Made by a program: the position numbers and the translations under genes. This document shows, piece by piece, positions 1-8,920 of a DNA stretch of 64,000 nt. This DNA is from Pseudomonas poae (GTDB lineage: Bacteria; Pseudomonadota; Gammaproteobacteria; Pseudomonadales; Pseudomonadaceae): the NCBI GenBank assembly GCA_028869255.1, contig CP110972.1, positions 1,741,001-1,805,000 on the forward strand. The letters run 5' to 3'. The notes under the pieces are model-generated. The model had not been told where the DNA came from, did no database searches, and worked only from the letters and a program-made list of their open reading frames with translations. Each line of letters opens with the position of its first letter. Positions within the stretch are counted from its first letter, which is position 1.

Positions 1-46
1 CCCCATCGACTTCGAGCGCTTTGCCGTCTACGTGGATAGTGGCCAT
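1..46 (-). CDS. nuoG: NADH-quinone oxidoreductase subunit G, N-terminal fragment
   Basis: Only the first 15 codons are inside the window; the gene continues off the left edge. Reading leftwards from the ATG at 46 gives MATIHVDGKALEVDG, the usual opening of the N-terminal [2Fe-2S] ferredoxin-like domain of NuoG, which carries electrons from NuoF through a chain of Fe-S clusters in the peripheral arm of complex I. It follows nuoF in the same direction after a gap of about 135 bases, as expected for the nuo operon. The identification depends on position as much as on this short peptide. Confidence 0.85.
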   Translation of the reverse strand, partial: MATIHVDGKALEVDG

Positions 47-181
47 GGTTCAAAGTTCTTCGTTGGCCCGTTGTCAGCGGGCGTGGCTAATGGAATCTTG
101 TTATTCATGTGCATCTACACAGCCTTTACGGCGTCAGCACATGAGCAGTTGAAGGGCACGGACCCTTCACCTGTTAAAGCG

Positions 182-1536
182 TTACGCGCCGACTACGATC
201 GGCCTCGCCAGAGGCGGGACGGCGGCGCTGGTAGGCGCGATGCCGGCTTCGAACTCCGAGCGGAAGTATTTGATTGCGCTGCCCAATGGCTCCACGGCGC
301 CCGGTGCGTGAGCACAGAACGTCTTGCCTGGGCCGAGGAAGCCGACCAGGCCCAGCAGGGTTTCGATGTCACCGGGCTGGCCTTCGCCGTTCTCGATCGC
401 CATCAGGAGCTTGACGCTCCACGGCAAGCCGTCACGGCACGGGGTGCAGAAGCCGCAGGATTCACGGGCAAAGAACTGCTCCATGTTGCGCAGCAACGAA
501 ACCATGTTCACGGTGTTGTCCACCGCCATCGCCAGGCCGGTACCCATACGGGTGCCCACCTTGCCGATGCCGCCGGCATACATCTGTGCGTCGAGGTGCT
601 CAGGGAGCAGGAAACCGGTGCCGGCACCGCCGGGCTGCCAGGCTTTCAAGGTGTAGCCGTCGCGCATGCCGCCGGCGTAGTCCTCGAACAGCTCGCGGGC
701 GGTCACGCCGAACGGCAGCTCCCACAGGCCAGGGTTCTTGACCTTGCCGGAGAAGCCCATGAGCTTGGTGCCCATGTCTTCGCTGCCTTCGCGGGCCAAC
801 GATTTGTACCAGTCCACGCCGTCGGCGATGATCGCCGGCACGTTGCACAGGGTCTCGACGTTGTTCACGCACGTAGGCTTGCCCCACACGCCGACGGCGG
901 CAGGGAAGGGCGGCTTGGAGCGCGGGTTGGCGCGGCGGCCTTCGAGGAGTTGATCAGTGCGGTTTCTTCACCGCAGATATAACGCCCGGCGCCGGTGTGC
1001 ACGAACAGTTCGAAGTCAAAACCCGAACCGAGGATGTTCTTGCCCAAAAGACCGGCCGCCTTGGCTTCTTCCACGGCACGGTTGAGGTGCTTGGCGGCGG
1101 TGGTGTACTCGCCACGCAGGAAGATGTAGCCACGGTAGGTTTTCAGCGCACGGGCGCTGATCAGCATGCCTTCGATCAGCAGATGGGGCAGTTGCTCCAT
1201 CAGCATGCGGTCCTTCCAGGTGTTCGGCTCCATTTCATCCGCGTTGCACAGCAGGTAGCGGATGTTGATGGATTCGTCTTTGGGCATCAGGCCCCACTTC
1301 ACGCCGGTGGGGAAGCCTGCACCGCCGCGCCCTTTAAGCCCGGCGTCTTTCACGGTCTGGACGATATCGTCCTGGGCCATGTCGGCGAAGGCTTTGCGCG
1401 CAGCCGCGTAACCGTTCTTGGCCTGGTACTCGTCGAGCCATACCGGCTCGGCATCGTCACGCAGGCGCCAGGTCAGTGGGTGGGTCTCAGGCGAACGCTT
1501 GATCAGGTTGGCCGGGCCGAAAGATGTAAGGGTCAT
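182..1536 (-). CDS. nuoF: NADH-quinone oxidoreductase subunit F (reading frame broken by one missing base)
   Basis: NuoF binds NADH and FMN and passes electrons to the N3 [4Fe-4S] cluster at the tip of complex I. The first part (from 1536) contains the NADH-binding GRGGAGFP motif near residues 70-76 and the FMN-region motif [16 protein letters not shown]. The second part contains [15 protein letters not shown] and the cluster motif SCGFCTPCR. The two parts lie in different frames: at 943-949 the sequence reads CGAGGAG where CGAGGGAG is needed, so one G (a C on the coding strand) is missing. With it restored the product is 451 residues, the normal family length. The start codon overlaps the nuoE stop as ATGA. 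A sequencing error is more likely than a real mutation, because the downstream half is perfectly conserved in motif content. Confidence 0.93.
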
Positions 1537-2030
1537 GGGTAGCCCTCGAGCAATTGGGTCACGCCAGCAGGCTGTACGTCACCGAATGTGTCGTCGTCGA
1601 TCATCAACGCCGGCGCCTTGTCGCAGTTGCCCAGGCAGCACACCGGCAGCAGCGTGAAGCGGCCGTCCGGGGTGGTTTGGCCGAGGCCGATGCCCAGCTT
1701 GTTCTGGATCTCGCTGACCACGGACTCGTGACCACCGATGTAGCAGACCATGCTGTCGCACACGCGAATGATGTGACGGCCCACCGGCTGGCGGAAGATC
1801 TGGCTGTAGAACGTGGCCACACCTTCAACGTCGCTGGCCGGGATGCCGAGGATCTCGCCGATGGCGTAGAGGGCGCCGTCCGGCACCCAGCCACGCTCCT
1901 TCTGCACGATCTTCAAGGCTTCGATCGACGCCGCGCGCGGGTCTTCGTAGTGATGCAGCTCGTGCTCGATGGCCGAGCGCTCGGTTTCACTCAAGGTGAA
2001 ACGGTCTGTCTGGATAAGCGTGCTGTTCAT
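1533..2030 (-). CDS. nuoE: NADH-quinone oxidoreductase subunit E
   Basis: This 165-residue subunit holds the N1a [2Fe-2S] cluster beside the FMN of NuoF in the NADH-dehydrogenase module of complex I. The expected four cysteine ligands are visible: Cys91 and Cys96 in CDSMVC, and Cys132 and Cys136 in CCLGNC. The thioredoxin-like fold segment VATFYSQIF lies just before them. Length is typical. The gene sits two bases after the nuoCD stop and overlaps nuoF by ATGA, so the three are probably translationally coupled. The frame is intact. Confidence 0.97.
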   Translation of the reverse strand: MNSTLIQTDRFTLSETERSAIEHELHHYEDPRAASIEALKIVQKERGWVPDGALYAIGEILGIPASDVEGVATFYSQIFRQPVGRHIIRVCDSMVCYIGGHESVVSEIQNKLGIGLGQTTPDGRFTLLPVCCLGNCDKAPALMIDDDTFGDVQPAGVTQLLEGYP

Positions 2031-2032
2031 GC

Positions 2033-3817
2033 TTAGCGGTCCACGTCGGCCATAACGAAATCGATACTACCCAGGTACGCAATCAAGTCCGCGACCATCT
2101 CGCCTTTGATCACCGAAGGGATCTGCTGCAAGTGGGCAAAACTTGGGGTACGAATCCGGGTGCGGTAGCTCATGGTGCCGCCATCGCTCGTCAGGTAATA
2201 ACTGTTGATACCCTTGGTCGCTTCGATCATCTGGAAGGATTCGTTGGCCGGCATTACCGGGCCCCACGAAACTTGCAGGAAGTGCGTGATCAGGGTTTCG
2301 ATGTGCTGCAGCGTGCGCTCTTTGGGCGGCGGCGTGGTCAGCGGATGGTCCGCCTTGTACGGGCCTGCCGGCATGTTGCGCATGCACTGCTCGATGATCT
2401 TCAGGCTCTGGCGCATTTCTTCGACGCGCACGATGCAACGGTCGTAGGCATCGCCATTCGCGGCCAGCGGCACTTCGAATTCGAAGTTCTCGTAGCCGGA
2501 GTACGGGCGCGCTTTACGTAGGTCGAAATCGCAGCCGGTGGAGCGCAGGCCGGCACCGGTGACGCCCCATTCCAGGGCCTCTTTGGTGTTGTACTGCGCG
2601 ACGCCGATGGTCCGGCCTTTGAGGATGCTGTTGTCCAGCGCAGCCTTTTGGTACTCGTCCAGACGCTTGGGCATCCAGTCGATGAACTCCTTGACCAGGC
2701 GTTCCCAGCCATTCGGCAGGTCGTGCGCCACACCGCCGATGCGGTACCAGGCCGGGTGCAGACGGAAACCGGTGATGGCTTCGATAACCTTGTAGGCGCG
2801 CTGACGGTCGGTGAAGGTGAAGAACACCGGGGTCATGGCGCCGACGTCCTGGATGTAAGTACCCAGGAACAGCAGGTGGCTGGTGATCCGGAAGAACTCG
2901 GCCATCATGATGCGGATGGTGTCGACGCGGTCCGGCACCTTGATGCCGGCCAGCTTCTCGACCGAGAGCACGTACGGCAGGTTGTTCATCACGCCGCCGA
3001 GGTAGTCGATACGGTCGGTGTACGGGATGAAGCTGTGCCAGGACTGACGCTCGGCCATCTTCTCGGCACCACGGTGGTGGTAGCCGATGTCCGGCACGCA
3101 GTCGACGATTTCTTCGCCGTCCAGTTGCAGGATGATACGGAAGGCACCGTGAGCCGAAGGGTGGTTCGGACCCAGGTTGAGGAACATGTAGTCCTCGTTG
3201 GTGCCGGAGCGCTTCATGCCCCAGTCTTCCGGACGGAAGCGTGCAGCCTCTTCTTCAAGCTGTTGCTTGGCGAGGTTGAGGCTGAACGGGTCGAATTCGG
3301 TGGCGCGGGCAGGGAAGTCCTTGCGCAGCGGGTGACCTTCCCAGGTCGGCGGCATCATGATGCGCGTCAGGTGCGGGTGGCCCGGGAAGTCGATCCCGAA
3401 CATGTCCCAGACTTCACGCTCGTACCAGCTGGCATTCGGCCAGATACCGGTCACGGTCGGCACGCTCAAGTCGCTTTCGGACAGGGCAACCTTGATCATC
3501 ACGTCGCTGTTACGTTCCAGCGACATCAGGTGGTAGAACACGGTGAAATCGGCACCGCTCGGCAGCCCCTGGCGCTTGGTGCGCAGACGCTCGTCCACGC
3601 CATGCAGGTCATACAGCATGACGTACGGCTTGGGCAGGTTGCGCAGGAAGGTCAGGACTTCGACGAGCTTGGCGCGCGCCACCCACAGCACCGGCATACC
3701 GGTGCGTGTGGCCTGGGCGGTGAAGGCGTCAGGGCCAAAACGGTTATTGAGTTCGACGACCACATCCTGGTCGTCTGCCTTATAAGGCGGGATGCGTCGA
3801 GCACTGCCTGTAGTCAT
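2033..3817 (-). CDS. nuoC: NADH-quinone oxidoreductase fused subunit C/D
   Basis: A 594-residue fusion of NuoC (about the first 190 residues, with the 30-kDa subunit motif [25 protein letters not shown]) and NuoD (the rest, with motif [12 protein letters not shown] and the C-terminal DVDR). NuoD forms part of the quinone-binding cavity and NuoC braces the peripheral arm. The CD fusion is normal in enterobacteria and Pseudomonas, so it is not a local oddity. The ATG at 3817 is preceded by only a weak ribosome binding site (GAAAGCG about a dozen bases upstream). It lies 72 bases downstream of nuoB in the same operon. The symbol nuoCD is equally used. Confidence 0.97.
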   Translation of the reverse strand: MTTGSARRIPPYKADDQDVVVELNNRFGPDAFTAQATRTGMPVLWVARAKLVEVLTFLRNLPKPYVMLYDLHGVDERLRTKRQGLPSGADFTVFYHLMSLERNSDVMIKVALSESDLSVPTVTGIWPNASWYEREVWDMFGIDFPGHPHLTRIMMPPTWEGHPLRKDFPARATEFDPFSLNLAKQQLEEEAARFRPEDWGMKRSGTNEDYMFLNLGPNHPSAHGAFRIILQLDGEEIVDCVPDIGYHHRGAEKMAERQSWHSFIPYTDRIDYLGGVMNNLPYVLSVEKLAGIKVPDRVDTIRIMMAEFFRITSHLLFLGTYIQDVGAMTPVFFTFTDRQRAYKVIEAITGFRLHPAWYRIGGVAHDLPNGWERLVKEFIDWMPKRLDEYQKAALDNSILKGRTIGVAQYNTKEALEWGVTGAGLRSTGCDFDLRKARPYSGYENFEFEVPLAANGDAYDRCIVRVEEMRQSLKIIEQCMRNMPAGPYKADHPLTTPPPKERTLQHIETLITHFLQVSWGPVMPANESFQMIEATKGINSYYLTSDGGTMSYRTRIRTPSFAHLQQIPSVIKGEMVADLIAYLGSIDFVMADVDR

Positions 3818-3889
3818 GGTTTTTTATCGCTTTCGGTCAACGTAAAGAATGAAGCCAGGTTTTCGTTCTATATAAGAAGCGGTTCTGGA

Positions 3890-4564
3890 TCAGACTTCGT
3901 CAGGGCTGCGCAGGTTGGTGACTGCGATTCGCTGTTCGCGGCGCTGTTCCTTTTGCGAAGGCATCTCGGCGCGGTACACGCCTTGATCGCCGACGACCCA
4001 GGAAAGCGGGCGACGCTCCTTGCCGATCGACTCCTGCAACAGCATCAAGCCTTGCAGGAATGCTTCGGGGCGGGGCGGGCAGCCAGGCACGTAGACGTCC
4101 ACGGGCAGGAACTTGTCCACCCCTTGAACGACGGAGTAGATGTCGTACATGCCACCGGAGTTGGCGCACGAACCCATGGAGATAACCCACTTTGGCTCGA
4201 GCATTTGCTCGTAGAGACGCTGAATGATCGGCGCCATCTTGATAAAGCAGGTTCCGGCGATAACCATGAAATCCGCCTGGCGCGGTGATGCCCGGATAAC
4301 TTCGGCGCCAAAGCGCGCGATGTCGTGGGGCGCCGTGAAGGCGGTGGTCATTTCCACGTAGCAGCACGAAAGGCCGAAGTTGTACGGCCACAGGGAATTT
4401 TTACGCCCCCAATTGACCGCGCCACTCAGCACGTCTTCGAGCTTGCCCATGTAGATGTTTTTGTGGACTTGATCTTCTAACGGATCGGAAACGGTTTCCC
4501 GTTCGCCGATAGGGTACTGATCGTTAGGAGCATCCGGGTCGATCCTGGTGAGATTGTATTGCAT
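3890..4564 (-). CDS. nuoB: NADH-quinone oxidoreductase subunit B
   Basis: NuoB carries the terminal N2 [4Fe-4S] cluster, which reduces quinone. The adjacent-cysteine motif [10 protein letters not shown] (Cys67-Cys68) and the two further ligand motifs [11 protein letters not shown] and VPGCPPRPE are all present. I chose the ATG at 4564, which has a GAGG eight to ten bases upstream; a TTG two codons earlier is also open. The product is 224 residues, typical for the family. It starts 10 bases after nuoA stops and is followed by nuoCD. Confidence 0.97.
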   Translation of the reverse strand: MQYNLTRIDPDAPNDQYPIGERETVSDPLEDQVHKNIYMGKLEDVLSGAVNWGRKNSLWPYNFGLSCCYVEMTTAFTAPHDIARFGAEVIRASPRQADFMVIAGTCFIKMAPIIQRLYEQMLEPKWVISMGSCANSGGMYDIYSVVQGVDKFLPVDVYVPGCPPRPEAFLQGLMLLQESIGKERRPLSWVVGDQGVYRAEMPSQKEQRREQRIAVTNLRSPDEV

Positions 4565-4574
4565 CGCCAAAGCC

Positions 4575-4988
4575 TCATTGTTTCAGCTTCGCTTGCCGCT
4601 TGCGACGAGCTTCCGGAGCCCAGTCAAGGGCGCCCACTCGAAATAGGTAGACAAGGCCTGCCAACAGAATTGCTATGAAAACGAGGGCTTCGACGAATCC
4701 GGTCCAGCCGCTTTCGCGGACGGACACAGACCAGGCAAAGAGAAAGAGGGCTTCGATATCGAAGATCACGAAGAGCATCGCGACCAGATAGAATTTGGCT
4801 GAGAGCCGCAAGCGGGCGCCACCTGTAGGCAGCATGCCGGACTCGAACGGTTCATTTTTACTGCGGCCCCAGGCTTTTGACCCGAGGAGGCTGGAGACAC
4901 CGAGCATGAAGGCGCAAAGGCCGACAACACCGAGAAGGAAAATGGCAAAGCCCCAGTTGTGGGCCATGAGTCCTGTCGCTTCGGTCAT
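4575..4988 (-). CDS. nuoA: NADH-quinone oxidoreductase subunit A
   Basis: First gene of the nuo operon, encoding a small inner-membrane subunit (137 residues) with three predicted helices: about residues 13-35 ([20 protein letters not shown]), a middle one around [20 protein letters not shown], and a third around [19 protein letters not shown]. The acidic motif [11 protein letters not shown] lies close to the quinone-site loop in known complexes. The start at 4988 (MTEATGLM) was preferred over an upstream extension because the extension is not NuoA-like. No other nuo gene lies upstream, so the operon promoter should be in 4989-5250. Confidence 0.96.
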   Translation of the reverse strand: MTEATGLMAHNWGFAIFLLGVVGLCAFMLGVSSLLGSKAWGRSKNEPFESGMLPTGGARLRLSAKFYLVAMLFVIFDIEALFLFAWSVSVRESGWTGFVEALVFIAILLAGLVYLFRVGALDWAPEARRKRQAKLKQ

Positions 4989-5425
4989 GCTGGAAATCCT
5001 TAACAGAGAGCAAAGGTCTCTGAGCTCGAAAAAGTAACGATGCAGTGACGATATGTCGCACTGCAATCAATCGCGGTGATTTTATGGCTAAACACCGGGC
5101 AAGTAAAATTTCGATAGCGAAATTATTCGATGGAATAAGGACATAGTGCACCTTCTTGGGGCTGTAGCCCTTGCGGCGTGGGCATTAGCGGGCTTTTGAA
5201 CAATTAAGTTTTGTTTGACCGGTAACGAAGTTTTCATGCTCTAAATGATAATGAATATTGTTTGCGTGGGGTTTAAGCGAATGTTTCTCGTGTGGCGGGG
5301 GAAGTTGCCGTTACTTGCTTGATTGCCGCTAGTTGCTGGAACAGATCTTTTAAACGATTTGAATCAGGCAAATACCGCTCTGGATCAATGTTTTGCGCAA
5401 AATCTGAAGGCTTGCCACATTTCCC
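4989..5425. other. Intergenic region upstream of nuoA; expected nuo promoter
   Basis: About 440 bases without a supported gene between nuoA and the first REP element. The right part (5180-5400) is AT-rich compared with its surroundings, including AAATGATAATGAATATTG at 5243-5260. The region must contain the leftward nuo operon promoter, but I could not pick one unambiguous -35/-10 pair. No RNA gene was recognised. Several short open frames cross it with no ribosome binding sites or family resemblance. Confidence 0.5.
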
Positions 5426-5515
5426 TGTGGGAGCGGGCTTGCCCGCGATGGCGGAATGTCAGCCAACAAATGGGCTGGCTGGCATGCCGCCTTCGCAGGC
5501 AAGCCAGCTCCCACA
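5426..5515. repeat. REP doublet (inverted pair)
   Basis: Starts TGTGGGAGCGGGCTTGCCCGC and ends with the inverted relative CGCAGGCAAGCCAGCTCCCACA, about 45 bases apart. This is the Pseudomonas REP/REPIN layout seen repeatedly in this window (for example 41503-41589 and 43561-43647). The two arms belong to slightly different sequence types (GCGGGC versus GCTGGC). Confidence 0.85.
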
Positions 5516-5555
5516 TTTGACCGGCGTTGTGTCAGGCAGGCATTTTTCTTGCGGC

Positions 5556-5584
5556 AAAAAAAACGCCCCGAACCAGTCGGGGCG
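5556..5584 (-). terminator. Rho-independent terminator of aceA
   Basis: An eight-pair stem (CGCCCCGA at 5564-5571 with TCGGGGCG at 5577-5584) and a five-base loop, followed on the minus strand by a run of T (A-run at 5556-5563). It lies 64 bases past the aceA stop. Confidence 0.9.
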
Positions 5585-5647
5585 TGATTGTTGTGCGGCA
5601 TTGCGGTTAGGTCTTCCTTGGGGCCGCAGTGGCCGTGTACGCGGTGC

Positions 5648-6973
5648 TTAGTGGAACTGCTCTTCTTCGGTCGAGCCGGTCAGCGCGGTCACGGACGAGG
5701 TGCCGCCCTGGATCACGGTGGTCATGTCGTCGAAGTAGCCGGTGCCCACTTCCTGCTGGTGTGCCACAAAGGTGTAACCCTTGGCGGCGTCGGCGAATTC
5801 CTGCTCCTGCAGCTTCACGTAGGCGGTCATGTCGTTGCGGGCGTAGTCGTGCGCCAGGTTGAACATGCTGTGCCACATGTTGTGAATGCCGGCCAGGGTG
5901 ATGAACTGGTGCTTGTAGCCCATGGCCGACAGCTCGCGCTGGAACTTGGCGATGGTCGCGTCGTCCAGGTTCTTCTTCCAGTTGAAAGAAGGCGAGCAGT
6001 TGTAGGACAGCAGTTGGTCCGGGTATTCCTTTTTGATCGCCTCGGCGAAGCGACGGGCTTCGTCCAGGTCCGGCTTGGCGGTTTCGCACCAGATCAGGTC
6101 GGCGTAAGGGGCATAGGCCAGGCCGCGAGCGATGGCCTGGTCGAGACCGGCGCGTACTTTATAGAAGCCTTCCTGGGTGCGCTCGCCGGTCACGAACGGC
6201 TGGTCGTACGGGTCGCAATCGGATGTCAGCAAGTCAGCCGCGTTAGCGTCGGTACGGGCCAGGATGATGGTCGGGGTGCCGGCCACGTCAGCCGCCAAAC
6301 GCGCAGCGGTCAGCTTCTGTACCGCTTCCTGGGTCGGTACCAGTACCTTGCCGCCCATGTGGCCGCATTTCTTCACGGAAGCCAGCTGGTCTTCGAAGTG
6401 CACGCCGGCAGCGCCCGCTTCGATCATGCTCTTCATCAGCTCATAGGCGTTCAGCACGCCGCCGAAACCGGCTTCAGCGTCCGCCACGATAGGTGCGAAG
6501 TAGTCGATGTAGCCTTCATCGCCCGGGCCTTTACCGGCTTTCCACTGGATCTGGTCAGCACGGCGGAACGAGTTGTTGATGCGCTTGACCACGGTGGGTA
6601 CCGAGTCCACCGGGTACAGCGATTGGTCGGGGTACATGGATTCAGCGGAGTTGTTGTCCGCTGCCACTTGCCAGCCGGACAGGTAGATCGCCTGGATACC
6701 GGCTTTCACCTGTTGGACTGCCTGGCCGCCAGTGAGGGCGCCCATGCAGTTGACGAAATCTTTCTCGGGACGGAAGGACGGCTTGGCACCCTGGGTGACC
6801 AGCTTCCACAGCTTCTCGGCGCCGAGTTTTGCAAAGGTGTGCTCAGGTTGAACCGAGCCGCGCAGGCGGACGACGTCAGCAGCGGAATAAGCGCGGGTCA
6901 CGCCTTTCCAGCGTGGGTTTTCAGCCCAGTCTTTTTCAAGGGCTGCAATTTGCTGTTCGCGTGTCAGTGCCAT
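5648..6973 (-). CDS. aceA: Isocitrate lyase
   Basis: Cleaves isocitrate to succinate and glyoxylate, the first step of the glyoxylate shunt used on acetate and fatty acids. The signature KKCGHMGGK is at residues 201-209 with the catalytic Cys203, and substrate and metal-site motifs such as [10 protein letters not shown] and VHFEDQL are present. At 441 residues it is the shorter ICL form. It is monocistronic, with its own terminator at 5556-5584 and a long upstream region (6974-7466). The nearby icd and idh genes encode the competing isocitrate dehydrogenases. Confidence 0.97.
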   Translation of the reverse strand: MALTREQQIAALEKDWAENPRWKGVTRAYSAADVVRLRGSVQPEHTFAKLGAEKLWKLVTQGAKPSFRPEKDFVNCMGALTGGQAVQQVKAGIQAIYLSGWQVAADNNSAESMYPDQSLYPVDSVPTVVKRINNSFRRADQIQWKAGKGPGDEGYIDYFAPIVADAEAGFGGVLNAYELMKSMIEAGAAGVHFEDQLASVKKCGHMGGKVLVPTQEAVQKLTAARLAADVAGTPTIILARTDANAADLLTSDCDPYDQPFVTGERTQEGFYKVRAGLDQAIARGLAYAPYADLIWCETAKPDLDEARRFAEAIKKEYPDQLLSYNCSPSFNWKKNLDDATIAKFQRELSAMGYKHQFITLAGIHNMWHSMFNLAHDYARNDMTAYVKLQEQEFADAAKGYTFVAHQQEVGTGYFDDMTTVIQGGTSSVTALTGSTEEEQFH

Positions 6974-7466
6974 GGGGAAAAACCTCGTCGCATAGGTCTA
7001 GGTGGAAAATTCCATTTGCCAGCCACGTAATGAGTGCGTGGTGATGGCGGCTCGCTGACCAGAAGCTTAGGTGTTCAAGTCAAGTTCGGCGGGGAAGGCG
7101 ACGGGATGAACGATGGCTCAAGGCGGAGTTGAGCAGGTAAGGGCAAACTGCGGACGGTCTTCGGGCGTCGTGGGCCTTTGTACGATCCATCAGTGTCTAG
7201 CCGGGTTACCTGGTTAGCTTCCGTCCCTCGGGACAACTTCGTTCCAGTCGCAACCTCGTCAAACACACCTTGTGGGCGGTACAGACACGAATCGGCTCAG
7301 TTGGGTAGCTTGGAGCGACGATCCGAAGGCCCTTGCCAGGGCCCCTGATTAGCGGGAGCGAGGCCATCATGCCCATGCTTTTTTGGATCGTCAAATGTTT
7401 TGTAGTGCTTTTTTTGTGGCACTACATCTTTAGTCTTATACGACTCATCAGTCAGTTTTTGGTGCT
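6974..7466. other. Intergenic region upstream of aceA
   Basis: About 490 bases between the aceA start and the 3' end of the secretin-like gene. It should contain the leftward aceA promoter. The right part is T-rich and contains an eight-base perfect inverted repeat (TGTAGTGC at 7401-7408, GCACTACA at 7419-7426). A short plus-strand frame beginning ATGCCCATGC near 7370 could encode a hydrophobic peptide but overlaps the neighbouring gene antisense, so it is not called as a gene. No RNA family was recognised. Confidence 0.45.
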
Positions 7467-8204
7467 TCAGTTCAGGGTGTCGACCTTGACCCGCAAAGTC
7501 AGGTCATCTCGGCCCTGGGTAGAGTAGCTGCGGGTTGTAGAGGATTTGTCGGCCAGGGTGTCGCGATTGATGCCGGCCAGGGGGATCCACTCGCCCAGGC
7601 GGCCGCTGACGGTTGTGTCGGTGCTTTGCACGTTCACTACATCGGGACGTTCCTGGCTCATGCGGTCACGGTTGGTACTGATTGCCAGGTGTACGGTCTC
7701 GCCGGTGACGCTGGCGGTCACGTAGAAGCCCTGGGTCACGTTGCGATACTGGGTCTGGTTTTGCAGGCGGCCGTAGCTGTCCTGCTGGGTGGTGGTCAGC
7801 GGTACGCTCTGGCCGACCTGGATCAGCGCAGGCACACCTTCACTGGCCTGGATCTGCTGGATGCCGCCTTCGCGGCTGGCAGTGCCATAGCTGATGATGC
7901 GGGTCTGGCTGTCGCCGCTGTTTTGCTGGTTGTTTTCGTTGGTGTCGACGGTAATCAACAAGCGCTTGGCCGGTGTGTCGAGTTGCGAGAGCAGGGCGCG
8001 CAGGTCCTGGATCTTGCCTGGGTCAGCGTTAACAATAAGCTGGTTGCCGTAGGCGCTGACGGTGCCATCCTTGCCGATGAAGTTCTGCGCCACGGGCAAC
8101 AGGTCGGCGCTGGTGCGGTTGCTCAGGTTGACGACTTCGGTGTCGGCCATGGCCGAGCAACTGGCGGTCAGGAGGAGGGCGGTGAGCAGGGTGCGTAGGG
8201 ACAT
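7467..8204 (-). CDS. Periplasmic protein related to secretin N-domains
   Basis: A 245-residue protein with a clear Sec signal peptide (MSLRTLLTALLLTASCSAMA) and a segment resembling the N1/N0 domain of secretins and type IV pilus secretin relatives: VVNLSNRTSADLLPVAQNF followed by GNQLIVNADPGKIQDLRALLSQLDTP. It stops before any complete secretin pore domain and has no transmembrane beta region that I can see, so it cannot itself be a secretin channel. It stands alone, not beside type II/III secretion or pilus genes. The role is unknown; stand-alone proteins of this kind are conserved in pseudomonads. Confidence 0.75.
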   Translation of the reverse strand: MSLRTLLTALLLTASCSAMADTEVVNLSNRTSADLLPVAQNFIGKDGTVSAYGNQLIVNADPGKIQDLRALLSQLDTPAKRLLITVDTNENNQQNSGDSQTRIISYGTASREGGIQQIQASEGVPALIQVGQSVPLTTTQQDSYGRLQNQTQYRNVTQGFYVTASVTGETVHLAISTNRDRMSQERPDVVNVQSTDTTVSGRLGEWIPLAGINRDTLADKSSTTRSYSTQGRDDLTLRVKVDTLN

Positions 8205-8324
8205 GTCCGTTATCTCTGCGAGTCATTAGGCTTGATAGTGCCAGTTTGTCGGCCTGGCAGGTCGCAAGTTTAGTAGCGAACGGCATTGCTGTTAGGCGGG
8301 GCTTGGCGTGGCGAGCGGGCTTGC

Positions 8325-8457
8325 TGTGGCGAGCGGGCTTGCCCGCGTTGGGCTGCGCAGCAGCCCCAATAAAAAACGCCGCGTTCTTTCAGAAAGAACG
8401 CGGCGTCTGAGTGAAGGGCCGCTACGCGGCCCAACGCGGGCAAGCCCGCTCGCCACA
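8325..8457. repeat. REP doublet enclosing a terminator
   Basis: Left arm TGTGGCGAGCGGGCTTGCCC from 8325 and its near-perfect inverted copy ending GGGCAAGCCCGCTCGCCACA at 8457. A degenerate extra half copy lies just to the left (8308-8324) and degenerate copies to the right (8458-8490). A perfect 14-pair hairpin sits inside the doublet. Confidence 0.85.
8371..8406 (-). terminator. Rho-independent terminator of the GNAT gene
   Basis: Fourteen perfect base pairs (8376-8389 with 8393-8406) around a three-base loop, followed on the minus strand by a T-run (A-run at 8371-8375). It is about 90 bases past the stop of the acetyltransferase gene and lies between the two arms of a REP doublet. Confidence 0.88.
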
Positions 8458-8497
8458 GCAAGCTTGCTCACTACAGCAAGCCTGCTCGGCGCAGGGA

Positions 8498-8920
8498 TCA
8501 GGCGCCACGCACCATGTCCACATGCGGAATCCCGACTTCAAGGAACTCATCACTGACGATCTTGAAGCCCAGCCGCTCGTAAAACGGTGCCGCATACACC
8601 TGTGCGCTGAGGAACTGCTTGGTCTGGCCGCGTTGCTCGGCCATCGCAATCACGGCTTCCATCAACTTGTCGCCGACCTTCAGCCCGCGCCAGTCCTTGA
8701 GCACCGATACGCGACCAATCTCGCCGCTGGGCAGCAGGCGAGCGGTGCCGATCGGAAAGTCGCCCTCGAACGCAAGGAAATGCACGGCATCTGCGTCGTC
8801 CGCGTCCCACTCCAGTTCAGGTGGGACCGATTGTTCGGCGATAAATACCGCTTCACGAATGCGCCGTATCTCAGCGATATCCTTTTGCCAGTCCGCGACA
8901 CTTACGTGAATCTTATTCAT
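8498..8920 (-). CDS. GNAT family N-acetyltransferase
   Basis: A 140-residue acyl-CoA N-acyltransferase. The acetyl-CoA-binding stretch GRVSVLKDWRGLKVGDKLM (about residues 68-86) corresponds to motif A (Q/RxxGxG/A-like), followed by the C-terminal AAPFYERLGFKIVSDEF typical of the ElaA-like branch. The ATG at 8920 overlaps the 3' end of roxA by eight bases, so the two are probably co-transcribed and coupled. The substrate cannot be predicted. Confidence 0.88.
   Translation of the reverse strand: MNKIHVSVADWQKDIAEIRRIREAVFIAEQSVPPELEWDADDADAVHFLAFEGDFPIGTARLLPSGEIGRVSVLKDWRGLKVGDKLMEAVIAMAEQRGQTKQFLSAQVYAAPFYERLGFKIVSDEFLEVGIPHVDMVRGA

Noticed and set aside
32..982. Long plus-strand open frame across nuoF and the nuoG start
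   Set aside because: It is the antisense shadow of nuoF; no ribosome binding site and no family resemblance. High GC makes such frames common on the strand opposite a gene.
5240..5262. Fur-box-like sequence AAATGATAATGAATATTG
   Set aside because: It matches the first half of the 19-base consensus but not the second, and neither flanking gene (nuoA, aceA) is a clear Fur target.
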